DNA from: Gyrodactylus bullatarudis
Lineage: Eukaryota > Platyhelminthes > Monogenea > Gyrodactylidea > Gyrodactylidae
Length of the DNA: 64,000 bases
Direction of reading: 5' to 3'
Assembly: GCA_012064415.1 (NCBI GenBank)
Contig: SSNU01000101.1
Span: forward strand, 77,127-141,126
Position 1 is the stretch's first letter. Every line of letters begins with the position of its first letter. The notes under the pieces were generated by a model, which had not been told where the DNA came from, made no database searches, and saw only the letters and a list, made by a program, of their open reading frames with translations. Positions 60,047 to 64,000 of this stretch are shown piece by piece. The position numbers and the translations under genes were made by a program.

Positions 60047-62214
60047 GTAAGTATCTTCTAAATAAATTTTTTTTATTGCTGATTTATTAATTACATGCAT
60101 CGTTAAAATCACAACATCAACATGAGAATGCAATAAAGTTATTTTTGATCTGAAGAGAAAAATGATTTTAATTAACTCAAGCTTTGTAAAATTTAATTGA
60201 GTTCAAGTTTTCTGTTACAAAATATGCTAGTTTTAATCGAACTTATTCAATCAATTCTAGATTTAACTTTTACTGATAATATGTGTTGAAACTAATATAT
60301 ATTCTTATGTGTAAACACTTTAAAGACTTTCATCAATGTAATTTTTTAATTTGATTTTAAATTTATTAACTCCAACAGAATAAAAAATAATCTTCTAGAG
60401 GGCGGTGGTTTTAGAGCTTCCATAATGATAAAATTATAATTCATAATAATTATTATTATTATGTACTATTGAATTAGTCTTATGGAAAATATTCATAGTA
60501 AGCAATTTTGAGTGATAAAATCTTTTGAGAAACAAAATTAGATAGCTTTCCAAACTATGGATCTCAACATATAAAAACGTCACAAAAATGGCGGTCTCTA
60601 AGGTATAAATTTTTAATTCTCATCTCAATGTTTTTCTTCTAATTTGTCGTCCTTAAATTCTCAAAATCAGTAATCCTTAGAAATTAAGGCATACAAATCA
60701 TTAGTACTAACACACTTTGATTATACCTTATCTCTACTCGGAAACTTGAACTCATAGAAAAGTTCGAAAGATTGAAAGAATCCAAATTCTTTGTGCACTC
60801 TATCTAGACTTGAAATTCTATTATGCTCACATCTCATCATTCCTGTTTTAATCTATTGAGAATTCGCCCCTATCCGTACTACATTTTCCACACTATTAAT
60901 TCACAATATTATTTCGTATTGAACTATTTGTCGAAAATGCTTCACCATTATGACATATAGTTTTAAAAATTCAGATAGCTGATCAATTTTTAACCAATTT
61001 CTGCTACGCAATCACTAAAATCCGGATTATCTTAGCCATTTAACCCTGCCGGTGCCGAGACTATTTCACAATTTTTATAAAAACCAAAATTTAGCTATGA
61101 AGATACCAAGTTATTTGGCGAAAATTATTACTAATCTAAGTTCATATTGTGGGCTTCAATTTAAACTTTAATTGATCCAGAAACCTATCAAACTGGTAGA
61201 GTTATGAAGGTTCAAAAAATTGGAAAATGGGCATAAATGTCCATAGGCACCGAAAGGGTTAATTAGTTTCTTAACTTTTATCTTATCAAAAACAGTAATC
61301 TTATCACCAAGACGACCTTCATGGTAAATTCCGTTGTTTTATCATGTCCATGGGATATTGTGGGAAAAAGCTCTTTTGAAATTGTTAACCTTCCCATAAT
61401 GAAATTTGTTACTCCAATATGTCTGTAGGTGATCAGTGATCATTGATTTGTTCCCTTGCCAAAATACACCCTGCCCTAAGTATAATAGTAGAATAAGAGG
61501 CAATGCCTAATCTATTATCCATCTGCTCAAATATTTCTACTACTCAAGTTCATTTTCAACTCTTGGATTGAAGTGGATTTTGTAAGACTTGCCTGATTCT
61601 GTTCAAAATGTCCATCAAATCTAGCCAATAGAGATTGTATGATGAAAATTCTGAGTTTTCCCACTCTCTGTAATAAAAAAATAGTTTTTCTCTCCCTTTT
61701 CACCTCAATGCTACTCGACATGATTGAGAGATTGAACAGTTTACTTCACACTATCCCTTTCTTCAAACTACTGTATTATGCTCAGCTCGCTTTTTTGAAA
61801 ATAATTTCAAAGAGAATTCGATGATTCTCCCCGAGAGTTTACCAAGGATTTATTTTGCTAAACGATTTCATCATCATAATCAAAGGAACTTTGAAATTTT
61901 TAAGATTTTTAGCTCATATTGCATAGTTTTATTTCTGACTTTTGATCTACATTTAAATTTGTGAATTGATCTGAAGACCCATACAGTAGTTTTTTGAATG
62001 TAAAATATTTATGGTAGAAAAAAAACCATTCTTCCAGCTCAATTTTCTGTAAAGTCAAATAGGAAGATTGAACTTTCGAAATCATTTATTGAGTTGGTAT
62101 TGAAAGGGTTAAATAAATTTTACTTGATTTGATTTCTTGCGTTATTTTTTCTCTTTTTTTCGCTCATTCGAACATCAATCAGATAAAATATTCTTTTCCT
62201 GTGAATCCGGAAAA
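60047..62214. other. Start of the next slo intron; AT-rich
   Basis: No exon or well-defined repeat was recognised. The overlapping short frames on both strands at 61527-61824 have no domain. Confidence 0.4.
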
Positions 62215-62275
62215 AACATCGAGTTGTTTGTAAAAATAGTAAATTCTCATCTTCATGTCAACTAGCTTTATGTAG
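62215..62275. repeat. Palindromic family P, right-end fragment
   Basis: GTAAATTCTCATCTTCATGTCAACTAGC matches the P right terminus, preceded by about 35 bp of arm-like sequence. Confidence 0.5.
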
Positions 62276-62399
62276 ATTATAAATAATATTTAAAACTCTG
62301 TACATAATTTCTTATGAATGGTAAAAAGATCAAAATACTGTATCTGGTTCATTTGGCAATTGAAATTAGAATAGGAAAATAAAAACTCGTAAATCTGTA

Positions 62400-63138
62400 A
62401 GAAAATCGTTAATCATCTGGTTTATGAAGATGAGAATAGAGAAATGGAGTAATCTAGTTTAGATCTTAAATGAGACATTACTAATTTTAGACTAATAAGA
62501 TTCTCACAATCAGCTTATTCAAATTTTGAGTAAATAGAGTTGAAAGCAGACAATAAGAAATTATACTTGAATTTATCTTTACGGATATTGTAGCTACTTT
62601 GAGCTGTTGGATAAGATTCCGTGAATTTTTTTTCTAAGAATGCATATCGGCGTACCCAGAGGGATTGAAGCCCCGAGACAGAGACAAGTGCATTATATGA
62701 GTCTAATGAGAGGGTAAATAGAATGTAAGAATCTATATTGGATCCTTTCTATTTCCAAACATTGAGAGTTAGTAATTTTGAGTAAGAAAGATATAATCAA
62801 ATTGAGGAGTTGAGGAGACAATTTCTCCAGGAAGTAGAAGCGATTCCAAGAGGATTGCAGGGAGACCGGATGGGAGCATAACTGTGGATTTTATCTCTAT
62901 CTATTAATATTGCACTCCATGGCCTCAAGGGAATCTTTAAGAAGGGAGAAGTTGTGATTGATTTTTATAATGTCAAGTGCATTATTTACTTTAAAGATGA
63001 ATTTCAAATTATCCGCATATTTTAAAAGGACATTCTCAATATCCTTTGGGAGCTGAATGTCAGCGAAACAAAGATTTAAAAAAAGAAGAGGGCCAATAGT
63101 TGATCCTTGGGGAACCCCAGAATTAATATTGACTTGAT
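62400..63138 (-). pseudogene. Decayed non-LTR retrotransposon, reverse transcriptase region
   Basis: Reading the minus strand from 63138: SGVPQGSTIGPLLFL (RT motif B), then KDIENVLLKYADNLKFI (motif C with YADN in place of YADD), then NNALDIIKINHNFSLLKDSL. After several stops and frame shifts, FLHSIYPLI, a GASIPLGTPI stretch and YNFLLSAFNSIYSKFE follow. This is the usual order for CR1/Jockey-like elements. The catalytic change and the stops show it is inactive. It lies antisense within the slo intron. Confidence 0.75.
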
Positions 63139-64000
63139 TGCTAATTATGAAATTTATTAAAAAGAAACAATTCTAAGGAAAAGTCTATGTAAACGAAAGG
63201 AAGGAAATGAAATTCGTCTTGACTCAGCTTCTGAACATTCAGGATGAATATGACTTTTTAGGATGTTTTAATTGTCTTTTTTTTAAAGTACATGTTTACG
63301 GTCGAATATTCGTTTGAAGAAACCTGAGTCAAAGAGAAATTAGATGAGTACAGTGTAGTGTGCTTAAAAAACTAGATATTGCAGCAAATTGGGAATTGTG
63401 TTATTCAAAGTTCATTGCATAAATATTACACTGACCATTAGTTTTCAAGTATGAAAACGAAATTTTTTATTCTATTTCACAAATTTCATCCTTCAGATGT
63501 AATATAGGGTCAATTGAAAGTTTTATGAGAAGAAACTGGAATGTAAATTTATGAAATTGATTCTTCTACTGTAGGAAATGATATAGTAATGTCTTTGGAT
63601 TGACAAAAAACTCGGAAGAGAAGAATAAAGACAATAAGAGACGCAATTAGACCAGAAATAAATTAATTCTCTATTGTATATTCTGCCTGTATATAAAATC
63701 TTATCTGAAAAGATTAATTCAAAAGAGAAATTATAATTTTTATTAATTTTTATTGACAAAATATCCTCCCTCTCGTTCTTACTTCTATGAAATTCATCTT
63801 TTTTCGATAATCAATAATTTTATTATCCAGGGATATCATTTTCTTTTTCCATTCTCTGCTTTTTTCTGTCCTTTTAACTGGCTCCATTACAGATGTAGTA
63901 AAGTTTTTAATGCGCCAATTACTCTTTTGATAGCTCTATCCAGAATAACAGAAATTCAAATTAAATTTATATTCCCCTTTCAAACATTTCAACAGTTTGA
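63139..64000. other. AT-rich end of the window, within slo
   Basis: No slo exon and no other gene was recognised. The 78-codon minus-strand frame at 63523-63759 has no domain. Confidence 0.4.

Noticed and set aside
61527..61824. Overlapping frames on both strands
   Set aside because: No domain; faint similarity to the 47.1-kb region is too weak to call a shared repeat.
1..64000. CRISPR arrays, bacterial operons, rRNA genes
   Set aside because: None seen; the sequence is eukaryotic, with spliced genes.

Overview
This window is animal nuclear DNA from an invertebrate, most likely an arthropod. An AT-rich crustacean such as a copepod would fit, but nothing here fixes the species. Signs of an animal genome are spliced genes with GT-AG introns, an NK2-class homeobox gene, a BK-type (Slo1) potassium channel, RSF1, an intact Tc1 transposon and decayed non-LTR retrotransposons.

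Layout: 1-6.5 kb is gene-free and holds an RT remnant and three inverted-repeat elements. 6.7-10.2 kb is a four-exon NK2 (vnd/Nkx2.2-like) homeobox gene. 11.5-24.4 kb is a compact cluster of housekeeping genes on alternating strands: MYG1 (-), GPATCH1 (+), an FYV7/CCDC59-like gene (-), a DNAJA-type co-chaperone (+) and RSF1 (-). Three start-codon pairs are head to head, 51, 97 and 143 bp apart, counting RSF1 and the first slo exon. From 24.5 kb to beyond the right edge lies a very large slo gene: two tandem, uninterrupted 5' exons of about 1.1 kb each code for the whole membrane part plus the start of RCK1. They are followed by a 22-kb intron, a 159-bp exon, a 10-kb intron with an intact Tc1 element, and a 241-bp exon. 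The rest of RCK1/RCK2 must lie to the right.

Main points for follow-up: (1) both slo 5' exons end at the same codon with phase-0 donors, so either can join the one shared downstream RCK exon; the upstream copy has lost most voltage-sensor charges but keeps the pore. (2) Several introns in the housekeeping cluster are only 25-39 nt, beside introns of 10-22 kb in slo. (3) A complete-looking hammerhead ribozyme sits between the arms of a foldback element in a GPATCH1 intron, in the sense orientation; a decayed copy lies near 46.1 kb. (4) A palindromic repeat family has about ten copies, and one copy carries 149 bp of the flank of another. (5) The GPATCH1 G-patch core seems to have lost its glycines.

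All gene models were spliced by eye. Exon phases were checked arithmetically: GPATCH1 949 aa, RSF1 999 aa, the NK2 protein 283 aa and the DnaJ protein 401 aa all close in frame. Family comparisons rest on remembered family features, not on a search.
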